A stretch of DNA of 64,000 nt from Solibacteraceae bacterium (GTDB lineage: Bacteria > Acidobacteriota > Terriglobia > Bryobacterales > Bryobacteraceae): assembly GCA_026984795.1 (NCBI GenBank), contig JALSRK010000045.1, positions 106,417 through 170,416 of the forward strand, written 5' to 3'. This document shows positions 8,990 through 18,184 of this stretch, piece after piece; the stretch's first letter is position 1, and each line of letters opens with the position of its first letter. The position numbers and the translations under genes were made by a program. The notes beneath the pieces are model-generated. The model made no database searches. It was given only the letters and a program-made list of their open reading frames with translations, and was not told the origin of the DNA.

Positions 8990-9313
8990 TCACTCGCCGG
9001 AGGCCGGCGTATCCGGCTGGATCGCCTGGTCGAGCAGCACGGAGAAGTCGCGGCTCTTCTTTTCGATCCGCTCCTGCAGGCCTCGCAGGTCCTCTTCGAG
9101 GGCGCGGAGCCGGTCCGCCAGATGCAAACAGGCCAGTACGGCCACCCGCGAGGTGTCCAGATTCCCTGCGCGCCGGGCGATGGAGGTCATCAGCTCGTCC
9201 ACGGTGGCCGCCAGCTCTTCGGTCTCCCGCTCGTCTCCGGCGGTACGCAGCGTGTACACCTGGTTGAAGATGGTGACACGAACCTGTTTCTTCGGGCTGT
9301 CAGCCGGATCCAT
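8990..9313 (-). CDS. zapA: Cell division protein ZapA
   Basis: A 107-residue ZapA, the small FtsZ-ring associated protein that bundles FtsZ filaments at midcell. The N-terminal half (QVRVTIFNQVYTL, then AGDERETEELAATVDELM) is the standard ZapA dimerisation head. The C-terminal half is a coiled coil (LADRLRALEEDLRGLQERIEKK, about residues 66-88). It is the last gene of the rpmI-rplT-zapB-like-zapA run on the minus strand, 49 bases after the ZapB-like gene, so it may be cotranscribed with ribosomal protein genes. Confidence 0.9.
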   Translation of the reverse strand: MDPADSPKKQVRVTIFNQVYTLRTAGDERETEELAATVDELMTSIARRAGNLDTSRVAVLACLHLADRLRALEEDLRGLQERIEKKSRDFSVLLDQAIQPDTPASGE

Positions 9314-9362
9314 GGCGGCTCCCCAGCCGGACGGCGCGCGGCACAGCTGAGCTTCGCGCCCG

Positions 9363-9623
9363 CTAGCTCAACACATCCAGGTGCCCGAGCAGTTTCTCGA
9401 TGCGCGCCCGCACCTGTTGGCGCTCCTCGCGCAGCGACTCGACCTCCCGGGCCAGCTCGGCCAGCTTCGCTCGAGCCTCTTCAGCGGCCCGGACGGCCTC
9501 TTCCTTGTCCCGCACGGCCGCGTCACGCTCCTCGCGCAGGCGGGGTATCAGTTCGGCCGCCTTCCGGATGCGTTGTTCCAGATTGGCGAGTGGATCGTCC
9601 CCGGCGCCGTCCAGCAGTTCCAT
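9363..9623 (-). CDS. Short coiled-coil protein, ZapB-like
   Basis: An 86-residue protein that is nearly all coiled coil. Residues about 14-82 show heptads rich in Glu, Arg, Leu and Ala (REERDAAVRDKEEAVRAAEE, then KLAELAREVESLREER). ZapB is a coiled-coil FtsZ-ring partner of ZapA, and the position directly before zapA supports a division role, but coiled-coil composition alone is weak evidence of homology. Its ATG shares one base with the rplT stop (TGATG at 9625-9621), so translation is probably coupled to L20. Confidence 0.65.
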   Translation of the reverse strand: MELLDGAGDDPLANLEQRIRKAAELIPRLREERDAAVRDKEEAVRAAEEARAKLAELAREVESLREERQQVRARIEKLLGHLDVLS

Positions 9624-9988
9624 CAGGCAGCATTCTCCAACGCCGCCCGGGCTTTGTCAACCAGCGCCCCGAAGCCGGCGGGATCGTTCACGGCCATGTC
9701 GGCCAGAATCTTCCGGTTCAGCTCGATGCCGGCTTTCTTCAAACCGCCGATGAACTTGCTGTAGGAAATGTTGTGGGCCCGGCAGCCGGCGTTGATGCGG
9801 ACAATCCACAACGACCGGAAATCCCGTTTCTTCTGCCGGCGCCCGACATAGGCGTATTCGAGCGACTTGGCGACCGCCTCGCGGGCGGCGCGGTGCAGCT
9901 TGCTCTTGGTGAGAAAGAAGCCCTCGGCGCGCTTCAGAATCTTCTTGCGCCGGGCGGTACGGTGAGTTCCTCGTTTGACTCGTGGCAC
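9623..9988 (-). CDS. rplT: 50S ribosomal protein L20
   Basis: A 121-residue L20, binding 23S rRNA early in large-subunit assembly. The N-terminus [19 protein letters not shown] and the core [20 protein letters not shown] and [17 protein letters not shown] are diagnostic. It lies 84 bases after rpmI in the usual L35-L20 order. In many bacteria L20 represses its own operon through the leader; no such structure was resolved here. The stop overlaps the start of the ZapB-like gene. Confidence 0.98.
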   Translation of the reverse strand: MPRVKRGTHRTARRKKILKRAEGFFLTKSKLHRAAREAVAKSLEYAYVGRRQKKRDFRSLWIVRINAGCRAHNISYSKFIGGLKKAGIELNRKILADMAVNDPAGFGALVDKARAALENAA

Positions 9989-10072
9989 GTTTCCTTCTCC
10001 TCGATCGTTCCCTAGTGTTTCTCAGCGGGGCGGATCGGGCACGTGCGCCGCTCCGTCCGCTCCCGCACCGGT

Positions 10073-10270
10073 TCAGGCGTAAGGCAGCATCATGCGGAAG
10101 GCTTTGCGGTCCGCCTGATCCGCGATGACGCTCTTGCGCAGCCGCCGCTTCCGGGCGCTGGATTTCTTGGTCAGAATGTGCCGCGCGAAAGAGTGGCGCC
10201 GCTTGATCTTACCGGTCGCCGTCTTCTTGAAGCGCTTGGCCGCGCCCTTGTGAGTCTTCAGTTTCGGCAT
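10073..10270 (-). CDS. rpmI: 50S ribosomal protein L35
   Basis: A 65-residue, very basic L35 ([20 protein letters not shown], then [17 protein letters not shown]). It starts with ATG preceded by AAAGGA at good spacing. It is the first gene of the rplT/zap run; infC, which normally precedes rpmI, is absent, and the next gene upstream is iscX. An extended -10 promoter lies 40 bases upstream. Confidence 0.97.
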   Translation of the reverse strand: MPKLKTHKGAAKRFKKTATGKIKRRHSFARHILTKKSSARKRRLRKSVIADQADRKAFRMMLPYA

Positions 10271-10309
10271 TCCACAGCTATCCTTTGTGCAAGGGTGGGG
10301 ACGTTCCTT

Positions 10310-10318
10310 AGTATACCA
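10310..10318 (-). promoter_or_regulatory. Extended -10 promoter for rpmI-rplT-zap
   Basis: On the minus strand TGG followed by TATACT gives the TGnTATAAT-type extended -10. The predicted transcript starts near 10303 and leaves a leader of about 33 bases, with AAAGGA before the rpmI ATG. No -35 is seen, as is usual for extended -10 promoters. Confidence 0.55.
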
Positions 10319-10351
10319 TGCAGCCGGCGCCGCACCGGGCCGCGGGACCCT

Positions 10352-10564
10352 TCATCGGTTCTCTTTCCACTCCTCGTACCAGGCCATCTGAATGGCCTCG
10401 AGCTTGGCCTCGTTCGAAGCTGCGGGGTCGTCGTCGAACTCCTCCAGCTCGGTGACCCATTTGTGCAGATCCGTGAAGCGGACCGTAAGCGGATCGACGT
10501 CGGGAAACTTTTCATGAAGCGCGATGGCGATGTCCTCGGAATCGGTCCACGTCAATTTGCCCAT
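10352..10564 (-). CDS. iscX: Fe-S cluster assembly protein IscX
   Basis: A 70-residue acidic IscX (YfhJ). LTWTDSEDIAIALHEKFPD and LTVRFTDLHKWVTELEEF followed by DDDPAASNE match the family closely. IscX binds the cysteine desulfurase IscS and iron and is thought to tune cluster assembly on IscU. It lies 30 bases after hscA, the normal position except that ferredoxin (fdx), which sits between hscA and iscX in gammaproteobacteria, is missing. Confidence 0.95.
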   Translation of the reverse strand: MGKLTWTDSEDIAIALHEKFPDVDPLTVRFTDLHKWVTELEEFDDDPAASNEAKLEAIQMAWYEEWKENR

Positions 10565-10594
10565 ATCAGGTCCTTCTCCCGCCGGCCGGAGCGA

Positions 10595-12445
<1,851 letters not shown>

Positions 12446-12465
12446 TTCGTTACCGTTGGCCGGAC

Positions 12466-13098
12466 TCAGTTCGAGAGTTCGCGATCGACTTCCGCCACCA
12501 GGTTCTGCACGTATCGGCGGCGGTCGAGCAGGCGCCGGATCTTCTCGAGGATCTCCCGCGATCGCGTCGCATCGTATTCTTCAAACAGGTCTTGGAGATC
12601 CCGATCGATTTCGCTGCGCATCGCCAGGAACTTGTCCCGCGCAACCTCGAGCTGCGGCCGGGCGGACTCATCACCGGCCCGCAATTCCTCCAGCGCCATG
12701 TTCAATTCGAAGACCTCTTCGAGCAACTCCAGGTCCACGTTCTTCGACCGGGGTTCGACGTTCTCGAAGCCCTCCCGCTTGAGCACGTACTCGGCCCGGG
12801 CGATGGGATCGCGCAGCGTGCGATAGGCATCGTTCAGGATGGCGGTGGCTTCGAGCGAATACTCCCGTTCCCGGCTCGTCTTGCGCGTATAACGGTCCGG
12901 ATGCAGCAGCCGACTGAGCTTGTAGTAGCGCTGCTGCAAGTCTTCCGGATCCAACTTCAGCCGGGGCTCCAGCCCGAAGAACCGGAAATAATCCAGATCC
13001 GGCGGCTGCAGGCTGTTGCAATACCGGCAAAACAAGTCCTGTTCCGCCGGTGTGCCGCACTGCCAGCAAGCTTCGGCGTGTTTGAATGTGTCCTGCAC
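12466..13098 (-). CDS. hscB: Co-chaperone HscB (J protein) with N-terminal zinc-finger-like motif
   Basis: A 210-residue J-domain co-chaperone that delivers IscU to HscA and stimulates its ATPase. HPD lies at 66-68, and the C-terminal helical domain (about 125-210) is the IscU-binding bundle. Upstream of the J domain are two CxxC pairs (C11/C14 and C24/C27), a zinc-knuckle module found in eukaryotic HSC20 but not in E. coli HscB. I chose the GTG at 13098, which overlaps the iscA stop (TAGTG). A TTG at 13122 would add 8 residues and overlap iscA by 25 bases. Neither has a strong Shine-Dalgarno sequence, so translation is probably coupled. Confidence 0.9.
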   Translation of the reverse strand: MQDTFKHAEACWQCGTPAEQDLFCRYCNSLQPPDLDYFRFFGLEPRLKLDPEDLQQRYYKLSRLLHPDRYTRKTSREREYSLEATAILNDAYRTLRDPIARAEYVLKREGFENVEPRSKNVDLELLEEVFELNMALEELRAGDESARPQLEVARDKFLAMRSEIDRDLQDLFEEYDATRSREILEKIRRLLDRRRYVQNLVAEVDRELSN

Positions 13099-13451
13099 TA
13101 GACGGTGAACGAAGTTCCGCAACCGCAGCTCTGTTTGACGTTCGGGTTCTCGAAGGAGAAGCCCGAATAGATGAGCGACTCTTTATAGTCCAGAGTCATG
13201 CCGTTCAGATAGAGCATGCTCTTGGGGTCGATGAAGATCTTCACGTCGCCGAATTCGAAGACGTGGTCGCGGGGCCGCGGCTGCTGCTCGTACTTGATTT
13301 GATAGCTCAAGCCGGAGCAGCCGCCCCCCACTACGCCGAGGCGTAAGCCGCCCCCTTGGACGCCCTCCTTGGCGAAAGCCTGCCGGATCTTCTCCAGCGC
13401 CTTGGGCGTCACCTGAATCTCGGGTTTGGCGATCGTCTTCGTTTCTGCCAC
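13098..13451 (-). CDS. iscA: Iron-sulfur cluster assembly protein IscA (HesB family)
   Basis: A 117-residue A-type carrier. The three cluster-binding cysteines are C45 (VGGGCSGLSY) and C109/C111 (SCGCGTSF). It takes clusters from IscU to target apoproteins. It lies one base after iscU and shares one base with the chosen hscB start, so it is tightly embedded in the operon. ErpA would be the alternative name; the operon position favours IscA. Confidence 0.93.
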   Translation of the reverse strand: MAETKTIAKPEIQVTPKALEKIRQAFAKEGVQGGGLRLGVVGGGCSGLSYQIKYEQQPRPRDHVFEFGDVKIFIDPKSMLYLNGMTLDYKESLIYSGFSFENPNVKQSCGCGTSFTV

Positions 13452-13452
13452 C

Positions 13453-13875
13453 TTAGGCCTTCTCCGCGACGGCTTCGGTCTGTGGCGACCGCTGCGCCAG
13501 CTTCTTCTTGTAGTCGGCGATGGCCGCCTTGATGGCGTCTTCGGCCAGCACCGAACAGTGGATCTTCACCGGCGGCAGGGCCAGCTCGTTGACAATATCA
13601 GTGTTCTTGATCTTCAACGCTTCGTCAACCGTCTTGCCTTTGAGCCACTCGGTGGCCAGCGACGAGCTGGCGATCGCGCTGCCGCAGCCGAACGTCTTGA
13701 ACTTGGCGTCGGCGATGACGCCGGTCTTCTCATCGACCTTGATCTGTAGCTTCATCACGTCGCCGCACTCGGGCGCTCCCACCATCCCGGTGCCGACGTT
13801 GGGATCATTCTTGTCCAGGGAACCGACGTTCCGCGGATTGTTGTAATGATCCAGAACTTTGTCCGAGTATGCCAT
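13453..13875 (-). CDS. iscU: Fe-S cluster scaffold protein IscU
   Basis: A 140-residue scaffold on which [2Fe-2S] clusters are built from IscS-derived sulfur. The three ligand cysteines are C37 (GAPECGDVM), C64 (FGCGSAIASS) and C107 (IHCSVLAEDA). LPPVK (100-104) is the HscA recognition motif. A 12-residue low-complexity tail (SPQTEAVAEKA) follows the conserved core. It lies 57 bases downstream of iscS. Confidence 0.97.
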   Translation of the reverse strand: MAYSDKVLDHYNNPRNVGSLDKNDPNVGTGMVGAPECGDVMKLQIKVDEKTGVIADAKFKTFGCGSAIASSSLATEWLKGKTVDEALKIKNTDIVNELALPPVKIHCSVLAEDAIKAAIADYKKKLAQRSPQTEAVAEKA

Positions 13876-13932
13876 GTCGTTATCCCTTCCTCTGTTTCCG
13901 GAATTCCCCTCTGAGTCTTCGAGCGGCCGCCG

Positions 13933-15147
13933 CTACTGGGCGCTCCACTCGACTTTCGAGATGTCGATGCCTTCTTTGGCCATCTCGTAGAGCGGCGAGA
14001 GTTCCCGCAGCTTCCGGACCACCTCGATCACCTTCCCGGCCACGTAGTCCACTTCCTCCTCGGTATTGAAGCGCCCGAGGCCGAACCGGATCGAGGAGTG
14101 GGCCAGGTCGTCGCCGGTGCCCAGCGCCTTCAGCACGTAACTCGGCTCCAGCGTCGCCGAGGTGCAAGCCGAACCGCTGGAGACGGCGACGTCGTTGATG
14201 CCCATGAGCAGCGACTCGCCCTCGACGTAGGCGAAGCTCATGTTCAGGTTGTTCGGCAGCCGGTGCTCGAGGCTGCCGTTGACGTATACCTCGTCGAGTT
14301 CGCTCAGAAGCTTGTTCATCAGCTTGTCGCGCAGCCGCTTCAGCCGGGCGGACTCCTCGGCCATCTCCCGCTGGCAGATGGCGCAGGCCTCGCCGAAACC
14401 CACGATGCCCGGCACGTTCAGCGTTCCGGAACGCATCCCCCGCTCGTGGCCGCCGCCGTCGATCTGGGCTGTGATCTGCACCCGCGGATTGCGGCGCCGC
14501 ACGTAAAGAGCGCCAATGCCCTTGGGGCCATAGATCTTGTGCGCCGTCAGCGACGCCAGGTGAATATGGTCTTGCTTCACGTCAACCGGGACCTTGCCAA
14601 GGGCCTGCACCGCATCGGTATGGAACAAGACTCCCTTCTCTTCGGCGATCTTACCGATCTCCCGAATCGGCTGGATGACGCCGATCTCGTTGTTGGCGTA
14701 CATGACGCTGATCAGGATCGTCTTGTCGGTGATCGCCTCGCGCAACTGGTCGAGATCGATCAAGCCGTCCTTGTTCACCGGCAGATACGTCACCTTGTAC
14801 CCGCGTTTCTCCAGTTTCTTCGCCGTGTCGAGCACCGCCTTGTGCTCGGTCGCCGCCGTGATGATGTGGTTGCCGCGCTCGGCGTACATCTCGGCGACGC
14901 CCTTCAGGGCCAGATTGTCCGATTCGGTGGCCCCGCTGGTGAAGATGATCTCTTTCGGATGGGCGCCGATCAGGTCGGCAATCTGTTTGCGCGCCTTTTC
15001 CACCGCCTCTTCGGCCTCCCAGCCGAAGCGGTGATTGCGGCTGGCCGCGTTGCCGAACTTCTCGGTGAAATACGGCAGCATTGCTTCGAGCACCCGCGGA
15101 TCCACTGGGGTGGTCGCGTGGTTGTCCATGTAGATCGGCTTTTTCAT
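13933..15147 (-). CDS. iscS: Cysteine desulfurase IscS
   Basis: A 404-residue PLP enzyme that converts cysteine to alanine and supplies persulfide sulfur. [17 protein letters not shown] is the classical N-terminus. The PLP lysine is K204 in [11 protein letters not shown] and the mobile-loop active Cys is C328 in [10 protein letters not shown] took the ATG at 15147, preceded by AAAGGG at a 9-base spacing; an ATG three codons upstream is too close to that site. The length and the Cys loop identify group I (IscS/NifS), not SufS. It lies 13 bases after iscR. Confidence 0.97.
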   Translation of the reverse strand: MKKPIYMDNHATTPVDPRVLEAMLPYFTEKFGNAASRNHRFGWEAEEAVEKARKQIADLIGAHPKEIIFTSGATESDNLALKGVAEMYAERGNHIITAATEHKAVLDTAKKLEKRGYKVTYLPVNKDGLIDLDQLREAITDKTILISVMYANNEIGVIQPIREIGKIAEEKGVLFHTDAVQALGKVPVDVKQDHIHLASLTAHKIYGPKGIGALYVRRRNPRVQITAQIDGGGHERGMRSGTLNVPGIVGFGEACAICQREMAEESARLKRLRDKLMNKLLSELDEVYVNGSLEHRLPNNLNMSFAYVEGESLLMGINDVAVSSGSACTSATLEPSYVLKALGTGDDLAHSSIRFGLGRFNTEEEVDYVAGKVIEVVRKLRELSPLYEMAKEGIDISKVEWSAQ

Positions 15148-15160
15148 AGTTCTCATCCCT

Positions 15161-15643
15161 TTACGATTGCTTCCCAGTCCCCGCCTGGCTTTCGAGGCTG
15201 TAAAGCTTCTCAACGCGGCAAGTCTCCGCCAGCAGCCCGGTCTCCTCCGCCATGTCCGTGATCGTGATGCTGGCAAGCAGTTGCAGGATGCCCTCATGCA
15301 CCCTCCGGAGCGGTTCGCGCACCGTGCAGGTCGCCGACTGGTCGCAGTCGCCGTGCTCGGTGAAGCAGGAGGTCAAGATGATCGGGCCGTCGATGGCCCG
15401 GATCACCTCGAGCGCGCTGATCCGCCCGGGATCCCTCGCCAGCCGGTACCCTCCCCGGGTACCGAATTCCGAGTTCACGAAGCCCTCCCGCGCCAGAATC
15501 TGCAGAACTTTGGACATCAGCGGCACCGGGATGCCGTAGCGTCCGGCAATCTCCTTGGCGCTGGCGCTCTGGTTGCCCGTCTGCAGCGCCAGGTGCCGCA
15601 GAGCGATGAGTCCGTAGTCTGCCCGCTTGCTCAGCTTCAACAT
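15161..15643 (-). CDS. iscR: Rrf2-family regulator IscR
   Basis: A 160-residue winged-helix repressor of the Rrf2 family, first gene of the isc operon. The N-terminus [19 protein letters not shown] and [10 protein letters not shown] are family hallmarks. Three cysteines that could hold a [2Fe-2S] cluster are C93, C100 and C106 (C-x6-C-x5-C, against C-x5-C-x5-C in E. coli). The fourth ligand His107 of E. coli, three residues after the last Cys, is replaced by Arg, so the fourth ligand must differ; H116 is a candidate. It probably represses its own operon through the palindrome that overlaps the predicted transcription start. Confidence 0.92.
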   Translation of the reverse strand: MLKLSKRADYGLIALRHLALQTGNQSASAKEIAGRYGIPVPLMSKVLQILAREGFVNSEFGTRGGYRLARDPGRISALEVIRAIDGPIILTSCFTEHGDCDQSATCTVREPLRRVHEGILQLLASITITDMAEETGLLAETCRVEKLYSLESQAGTGKQS

Positions 15644-15650
15644 GTGAATA

Positions 15651-15669
15651 TAGGACCACTTCGGTCCTA
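15651..15669 (-). promoter_or_regulatory. Palindromic operator in front of iscR
   Basis: A perfect 7-bp inverted repeat, taggacc-acttc-ggtccta, covers the predicted transcription start of the isc operon and ends 8 bases before the iscR ATG. Position and symmetry fit a dimeric Rrf2 regulator acting on its own promoter. The assignment to IscR is inferred from position only. Confidence 0.65.
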
Positions 15670-15674
15670 GATCT

Positions 15675-15702
15675 ATCGTAGCACATCCGGCGCTGCTGTC
15701 AA
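15675..15702 (-). promoter_or_regulatory. Sigma-70-type promoter of the isc operon
   Basis: On the minus strand a consensus TTGACA (15702-15697) is followed after 16 bases by TACGAT (15680-15675). The start would fall near 15668, inside the palindromic operator. This is one of the best promoters in the window. Confidence 0.75.
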
Positions 15703-15929
15703 CTCGTTTACCGCTTGCTTTTCAGTACCTTAATCTCAGACCGATCCGGTCGTATATCTTTCTGTCTATAGGATGCGTCCGCAGCCGGGTCGGTGCCAAC
15801 AAAGATGCGCCGGATGGAGCCAACCGGGGTGTGAACGGTGCAAATCCCTGTTTGGCGGCGACTCCGGGCTTGGCGTTTTTTCTTGGAGCCAGCCCGGGAC
15901 CGCTGGTAAACTGAAGTACTCCCACTTGC

Positions 15930-17315
15930 ATGCGCCTCCACCGCCTCCTTGGCCCCGAAAGCAGTCTCGCCGTTCTGGCCGCTGAAGTCGTGTTGGTTTT
16001 CACTTGTTATACAGTCGCGGCGACGCTGTTGCTGCCGGTGGACCCGCTCGTTTTCCTGCTTTACGCCCACGGCGCCCTGCGGTTCCTGCTGGTCGCGATC
16101 CCCGTTCTGATCCTGGTGTACCTCCAGGACCTTTATGAAAGGCTCTGGGTGGAGTCGCGCATCGTGCTGGTTCAGCAGTTCTCCCTTGCTCTCGGGGTTG
16201 CGTTCTTGATCCAGGCGGCCCTCAACTACGTGGATTCCGCCCTCGTGATGCCGCGGTGGACGATGTTGCTGGGCAGCGGCTTTGCCCTGGTGGCGTTGCC
16301 GGCCAACCGCCTGTTTTTCTTGAAGTTGATCGGCCCCGAGGGCTTCGCCGAACGGGTCCTGTTCCTGGGCTGTTCTCCGTTGGTCGCCCGCGTCTACCGG
16401 CGCATGGTGGAGCGTCCGGACCTGGGGTTCCGCGCCATCGGGTGGATCGCCGGCACGGAGGAATGTTCCGATCCGGCTTGCGGCCGTCCCCTCGGCGCCA
16501 TCGGCGAACTCCGGCGCATTACCGAACGGGAGCGTCCCGACCGCATTGTGGTAGGCCTGACAGAGAGGCGCGGCTGTATGCCGCAGAAAGATCTTCTGGA
16601 ACTCCGGTTCTCCGGGGTGCGGATCGAGGAAGCCGCGACGGCCTACGAGGAGGTCTTCAGCAGGGTGTGCGTACCGGAACTGCGCCCCTCCCAGTTGATT
16701 TTCAGCGGGGAACTGGGTCCGGCGCGGGAAACGATGCTGTTGCAATCCGTCTATTCCTTCGTCCTGGCGGCGGTGGGCCTTGTCTTGACCCTGCCTGTTT
16801 TCTTGCTCGCCGTCGCGGCGGTCAAGCTGACCTCCCGGGGCCCGGCATTGTACAAACAGGCCCGGGTGGGTAAAGACGGGCGCATCTTCACCCTTTACAA
16901 GGTTCGTTCCATGTACGCGGATGCCGAGCGCCGCACCGGCGCCGTGTGGGCGGACAGGAACGATCCGAGGGTCACCCCCGTAGGCCGCTTCCTGCGGCGG
17001 TTCCGCATCGACGAGATCCCCCAGCTCTGGAACGTCCTCAAGGGCGAAATGGTGATCGTTGGGCCGCGGCCGGAGAGGCCGGAGTTCGTCGAAACCCTCA
17101 CCGAGCAGATCCCCTTTTACCGGCAGCGCCTGGCGGTCAAACCCGGGCTCACCGGGTGGGCGCAGATCAACGCCGGATACGGCAACACGATCGAGGACAC
17201 GATCACCAAGCTGGAGTATGACCTGTATTACATCAAACACATGCGTCCGGCGCTCGATGCGTTCATCATTTTCCACACCGCGAAGGTCATCTTGCTCGGA
17301 CGCGGGGCCGTGTGA
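15930..17315 (+). CDS. Undecaprenyl-phosphate sugar phosphotransferase (WcaJ/EpsB_2-type)
   Basis: A 461-residue polyprenyl glycosylphosphotransferase that starts exopolysaccharide repeat units by moving a sugar-1-phosphate from a UDP-sugar to undecaprenyl phosphate. Four hydrophobic segments lie in the first 130 residues, then a soluble Rossmann-like CoA-binding domain (about 140-260). A further membrane segment follows (about 275-295). The catalytic domain has LYKQARVGKDGRIFTLYK, RRFRIDEIPQLWNVLKGEM with the Asp-Glu pair, and VGPRPERPEF. The closest class is the EpsB_2 type linked to PEP-CTERM systems, but no such partner is nearby. About 215 bases separate it from the isc promoter. Confidence 0.92.
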   Translation: MRLHRLLGPESSLAVLAAEVVLVFTCYTVAATLLLPVDPLVFLLYAHGALRFLLVAIPVLILVYLQDLYERLWVESRIVLVQQFSLALGVAFLIQAALNYVDSALVMPRWTMLLGSGFALVALPANRLFFLKLIGPEGFAERVLFLGCSPLVARVYRRMVERPDLGFRAIGWIAGTEECSDPACGRPLGAIGELRRITERERPDRIVVGLTERRGCMPQKDLLELRFSGVRIEEAATAYEEVFSRVCVPELRPSQLIFSGELGPARETMLLQSVYSFVLAAVGLVLTLPVFLLAVAAVKLTSRGPALYKQARVGKDGRIFTLYKVRSMYADAERRTGAVWADRNDPRVTPVGRFLRRFRIDEIPQLWNVLKGEMVIVGPRPERPEFVETLTEQIPFYRQRLAVKPGLTGWAQINAGYGNTIEDTITKLEYDLYYIKHMRPALDAFIIFHTAKVILLGRGAV

Positions 17316-17365
17316 GGGCGTCACGCGCGGGATTTGCGCGTCCTCCGAGCTCTCGAAGGGGCCTT

Positions 17366-17381
17366 GCCGCCGGCGGCTTTT
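17366..17381 (+). terminator. Possible weak terminator after the sugar transferase
   Basis: A short self-complementary GC block (gccgccggcggc) is followed by TTTT. The stem can only be 4-5 bp, so termination is doubtful. Confidence 0.3.
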
Positions 17382-17418
17382 CTCCGAAGCTTGTCTCCCT
17401 CTCTTAACATTTCCCATG

Positions 17419-17424
17419 TATAAT
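17419..17424 (+). promoter_or_regulatory. Consensus -10 of the sensorless histidine kinase gene
   Basis: TATAAT sits 10 bases before the ATG at 17435 and overlaps an upstream ATG at 17423. Transcription would start near 17431, giving an almost leaderless mRNA. The nearest -35-like hexamer (TTGTCT) is too far away to count. Confidence 0.45.
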
Positions 17425-17434
17425 GTTGCCTGCG

Positions 17435-18184
17435 ATGTATACGCCGGCCCAGGGAGTCGCCCGCACGCGGATGGCCCAGGATCGTGAAGCCGCCGAGTTT
17501 GCGGCGCTGCGCCTCCTGGTTGGAAGCCTCGCCCATGATTTCAACAACCTGCTCACCACCATCGCCGGACATGCGAGCCTGATCGAGGCCGAAGCGGACC
17601 CCGGAAGCGAAGTTCAGGAGTCAGCCCGGGCGGTGGTCCAAGCCGCTGAGCGCGCTTCGCGGCTGGTCCGGGAGTTGCGCCACCTCGTACGGCCGACGCC
17701 GTCCCAGCCGCGCCGTGTCGATCTGCACGAGGTCATCTCCGAAGTCGTCGATCTCATCCGTCCGCTGGCTCACAACAAGGTTTCCATCCACTTGGATTTC
17801 CGCGCCCCGGCGGCGGTGGTCCAGGCTGATCCGGAGCAGATGCACCAGATGCTGCTGAACCTGTTGCTGAATGCCCGCGACGCCATGCCTGAGGGCGGGG
17901 TGCTGACGGTGGAGACTTCCCTGGCCGGAGAGCCGGCCGACCGGCTCACCATCGCCGTCCGCGACACGGGATGCGGCATCGCTTCGGAAGACCTCTCCAG
18001 GATCTTCGAACCTTTCTTCACTACGCGGAAAGCCCAGGGCGGGACCGGCCTGGGCCTGGCCATCGTGGCCAGGATCGTAAAGAAGCACAGTGGCACGATC
18101 ACTGTGGAGAGCGGCCCCGGCCGCGGCAGCACCTTCCGGGTGACGCTGCCCGCCGCTCCAGCGGCTCACAACTCCGCTGACTGA
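17435..18184 (+). CDS. Sensorless histidine kinase (NtrB-like core)
   Basis: A kinase of about 249 residues that is almost only catalytic core. The H box is SLAHDFNNLLTTIAGHA, the N box LLNLLLNARDAMPEGG, G1 DTGCGI, the F box IFEPFFTTR and G2 GGTGLGLAIV. The H box with HDFNN is the NtrB/hybrid-kinase subclass. No PAS, HAMP or membrane segment precedes it, so the signal must come from a partner. Starts at 17423, 17435 and 17471 are possible; I prefer 17435 because TATAAT overlaps 17423. There is no response regulator next to it. The 3' end overlaps the convergent DUF4097 gene by 19 bp. Confidence 0.85.
   Translation: MYTPAQGVARTRMAQDREAAEFAALRLLVGSLAHDFNNLLTTIAGHASLIEAEADPGSEVQESARAVVQAAERASRLVRELRHLVRPTPSQPRRVDLHEVISEVVDLIRPLAHNKVSIHLDFRAPAAVVQADPEQMHQMLLNLLLNARDAMPEGGVLTVETSLAGEPADRLTIAVRDTGCGIASEDLSRIFEPFFTTRKAQGGTGLGLAIVARIVKKHSGTITVESGPGRGSTFRVTLPAAPAAHNSAD

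Noticed and set aside
15836..15860. tRNA-like T-loop (gtgcaaatccctg)
   Set aside because: No acceptor stem or anticodon arm can be built around it.
15722..16003. Minus-strand open frame before the sugar transferase
   Set aside because: It overlaps the start of a well supported gene and is basic low-complexity sequence.
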